From contig NZ_SRHV01000005.1 in assembly GCF_004698125.1 (NCBI RefSeq), positions 620,001-684,000 of the forward strand: a DNA stretch of 64,000 bases. Reading direction: 5' to 3'. A model generated the notes under the pieces. It did no database searches. It was given only the letters and a program-made list of their open reading frames with translations, and was not told where the DNA came from. Both the position numbers and the translations under genes were made by a program. Position 1 is the stretch's first letter, and each line of letters opens with the position of its first letter. Below are positions 61,918 to 64,000 of this stretch, piece by piece. Source of the DNA: Halosimplex halophilum. GTDB taxonomy: Archaea; Halobacteriota; Halobacteria; Halobacteriales; Haloarculaceae.

Positions 61918-63357
61918 ATGTCAGGGTCGTCTTCGAATATCGTGACTCGCACTTCGAACGGAGGAGAAAATTATCGATGTTTAGAGAGGGGTAGTACAGT
62001 CGAATTCAATTATGTTGACTACGGTAGGCACGATAATTTGGGGACCGTTGGTGGCTTTGAGACTCATCATATTTATCTGACCTGCCAAGAGTTAAAAGAG
62101 AAATATCTTCCTATTGACGCCAATCCAAGAGAACCGAGTAATTCCCGCATCGTCAAATCAATGCAGGAAACCCTGAGAGACGACGCAGAGTCCTTCGTAA
62201 AATGGAACAACGGAATTACCGTAGTTTGTGAAAACGTAAATAAAGGGTCTGGAACAGTTGAGTTAGAGTTTTCCGAAGAGGACGAAGGAATCTGCAATGG
62301 GGGCCATACTTACTTCGCTATAGTCACTTCGAATCATGATGTAAGCAATTCAGGCGTTCTATTAGAAGTCATTGAGGTACCCCAGGACTTGGACAATAGA
62401 GAGGAGGAGATCGTTGAAATTGCGAAAAAACGGAATAATATCAATAATTTAGATAACTACACTGTTGCGGACTTCTTGGATCTCTATGAGCCGTTCAAAC
62501 AGCGAATGGACGACCCTGAGGTCGTATCCTGGCATGAAAATGATTCTGAAGCAAAATCATATGCAGTATCTGCTCCCGAGGTCATCCGGATGATGACTAC
62601 GGTAAATCCAACTAGATATCGCCACGCAATTTTGTGTCCCGGTGGGTCATATCATAAGAGTGCGGCTACATCGAAAACTAGCCTCCATACAAGCTGGTTT
62701 GAGGATGCCTTAGAAGCTAGAGATAATGACAACGAGGACCCAATGGCTTTCTTAGGGGTTCTTATCGATGATCTGTTTGAGATCCGGGACATGATTGCCT
62801 ATTCGTTCAAGGAAGGAGACTATGACAATTCGTTCAGGAAGCGTTCTTTCTACCAGGATAATATTGGTGGGGAAGACGCAACTACCCGCGACCTTCATAT
62901 GGGCGACTATGATGGCCTGACGGGGTATAAGATCAGGTCTACTCTGGAGGTGATGGTCTTGGGAATGTTCCGGTCGAACCTCTTCCAGAAATACGACGAA
63001 GATGGAAATGTGCGCTATGTTGGTTGGATGGTAGAACCCAAAACCCTCTGGGATGAGGAAAAAGAGCGTGTAGTAGATAATCTATCAACGTTTTATGATG
63101 ACGTCGGGAAAAGTTATCGTGATTTCATCAATAGTGAAGCGCCTTACAGGGAGGAACTGTACGAATTCGGAAGAAGTGCAAGCTGGCCGTTCCCCCCCGC
63201 TGAAATCCTTTACGACACTGAATCTGCGGATAAATATGTCTTCACCGAGGATACGGAAGATGCCACCCACTGGCTAGCAGATTCAGGGGAAGGGCTGATA
63301 TCAATCAGCGATAGAGAGCGTCCTGACGACGAACCCTTGTATAAAGTTTCCAATTAA
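61918..63357 (+). CDS. AIPR-family (abortive infection) protein
   Basis: 479 residues. The AIPR core is seen as FVKWNNGITVVCENV (residues 94-108) and EEDEGICNGGHTYFAIVTS (about 120-138), equivalent to the NNGI and VNGxQT segments. The rest is mixed α/β. AIPR proteins are tied to abortive infection or restriction systems. It is followed by an HNH gene after one base, an operon-like pair. The AT-rich codon use is unlike the core chromosome. The upstream TPR/zinc gene is on the same strand. Confidence 0.76.
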   Translation: MSGSSSNIVTRTSNGGENYRCLERGSTVEFNYVDYGRHDNLGTVGGFETHHIYLTCQELKEKYLPIDANPREPSNSRIVKSMQETLRDDAESFVKWNNGITVVCENVNKGSGTVELEFSEEDEGICNGGHTYFAIVTSNHDVSNSGVLLEVIEVPQDLDNREEEIVEIAKKRNNINNLDNYTVADFLDLYEPFKQRMDDPEVVSWHENDSEAKSYAVSAPEVIRMMTTVNPTRYRHAILCPGGSYHKSAATSKTSLHTSWFEDALEARDNDNEDPMAFLGVLIDDLFEIRDMIAYSFKEGDYDNSFRKRSFYQDNIGGEDATTRDLHMGDYDGLTGYKIRSTLEVMVLGMFRSNLFQKYDEDGNVRYVGWMVEPKTLWDEEKERVVDNLSTFYDDVGKSYRDFINSEAPYREELYEFGRSASWPFPPAEILYDTESADKYVFTEDTEDATHWLADSGEGLISISDRERPDDEPLYKVSN

Positions 63358-63358
63358 A

Positions 63359-63700
63359 ATGCGCTGTGTAGTTTGCGGTGAGATGGAAGAGTTAGATGAT
63401 GCCCACGTAAAGGACAGAAGTGAATTTGCGCCCAGTGAGGATGACCGAACCCATAATATAATTTCTCTCTGTCCGACTCACCATAGGATGTTTGATAACC
63501 ACATCATCGGGATATGTCCTTCAAAAGAGGAGCTAATTGTTGAAGAGGCTGGTGGACTCTCGGTTATCGAGCCTAAGCTCTCTATTGGTCACATCAAAGA
63601 GGAATATGTTGAGTATCACAATTCACGATGTACACCGCGAATAAGGGCTGCCCTTGGTTTGATACCTGATCAAGAATATGCAAAGAAGTGTGGCCAGTAG
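63359..63700 (+). CDS. HNH endonuclease-like protein
   Basis: 113 residues: MRCVVCGEMEELDDAHVKDRSEF, then NIISLCPTHHRMFDNHIIGI. The CxxC, AHVKDR and CPTHHRMFDN motifs form the HNH zinc-and-metal site. It begins one base after the AIPR stop. The pair may act as a two-component defence nuclease. The C-terminal 40 residues have no known domain. Confidence 0.8.
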   Translation: MRCVVCGEMEELDDAHVKDRSEFAPSEDDRTHNIISLCPTHHRMFDNHIIGICPSKEELIVEEAGGLSVIEPKLSIGHIKEEYVEYHNSRCTPRIRAALGLIPDQEYAKKCGQ

Positions 63701-64000
63701 AATATCCCCATAGTTGTTGAACACGAACAATTTTGTAATATTAGTCATAACAGCACCTACTACCATGGGAGGTGAGATCCCCTGCCTACGGCTGTTGATG
63801 GCGATTCCGGTATTACAGGTCCCTAACTGATCTAGGCATTCTGAGCAAGTGCGAAAATGAGACGGGGTGAGCCTTGCTGATTTCCTCGGCAAGAGCCCGT
63901 CTTTGTGCGCCTCAGCTAGGAATCAGTGAAAACAACTATCATCAGGACTCCGGTTTCAAACTACAGGATCTCTACAAACTATACAAATCTTAGTGATATT
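63701..64000. other. Window end, no convincing gene
   Basis: No gene is supported. An extended hairpin lies at about 63861-63892: AGACGGG (63861-63867) pairs with CCCGTCT, and inside it CTTGC pairs with GCAAG. Its function is unknown and the island continues past the edge. Confidence 0.4.

Noticed and set aside
63623-63892. An 89-codon minus-strand frame near the window end.
   Set aside because: It overlaps the HNH gene, starts with TTG and shows no family or codon bias.
1-64000. CRISPR arrays.
   Set aside because: No regularly spaced direct repeats of 24-40 bases were seen.

Overview
The window is chromosomal DNA from a haloarchaeon (class Halobacteria). The left three quarters are about 70% GC. 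Proteins there are rich in Asp, Glu, Ala and Val, genes are mostly leaderless (a T/A-rich TATA element 22 to 34 nt before the start codon), and many families are typical of halophilic archaea: DUF7504, DUF7563, DUF7565, DUF373, Hvo_1808-type surface proteins, PGF-CTERM tails, archaeal RNase P RNA, Spt5/SecE. No named species can be fixed from sequence alone; an Haloarculaceae-like genome is a guess.

Positions 1 to about 46,900 are core-like chromosome. 1-8.1 kb holds sugar-nucleotide genes for surface glycans (an NAD-dependent epimerase and two nucleotidyltransferases) around a MntA/HepT toxin-antitoxin pair. 8.2-9.3 kb is a divergent MerB-like lyase and Cys-rich HxlR regulator sharing one symmetric TATA element. 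9.9-10.3 kb is the RNase P RNA. 10.4-13.7 kb has two surface proteins of one family. 13.8-32.1 kb is metabolism and regulation (nicotinate phosphoribosyltransferase, SDR, DJ-1-like, ArsA/Get3-like ATPase, XPD-like helicase, histidine kinase, oxidoreductase, aminotransferase, Hsp20). 32.2-46.9 kb is mostly membrane and cell-surface functions (ABC exporter, LssY-like protein, Cys-rich repeat membrane protein, GT-C-like protein with an arylsulfotransferase-like protein, a substrate-binding protein that appears circularly permuted, PAP2 phosphatase) plus nusG/secE.

Five copies of one long intergenic repeat family lie between 5.6 and 31.7 kb. They share a hairpin whose paired bases change together between copies, and two copies carry the same two-hairpin insertion.

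From about 46.98 kb to the end the composition drops to roughly 50% GC and the content becomes a genomic island: three tyrosine recombinases, an attachment-site-like hairpin containing a tRNA T-arm, two decayed transposases, several small winged-helix proteins, and candidate defence genes. These are a possible PD-(D/E)xK-like protein, a TPR-HNH protein, a uracil-DNA-glycosylase-like protein, a TPR/zinc protein, and an AIPR-HNH gene pair. The island continues past the right edge. The most interesting candidates are the covarying repeat family, the att-like structure, the permuted binding protein and the AIPR-HNH and TPR-HNH nucleases.
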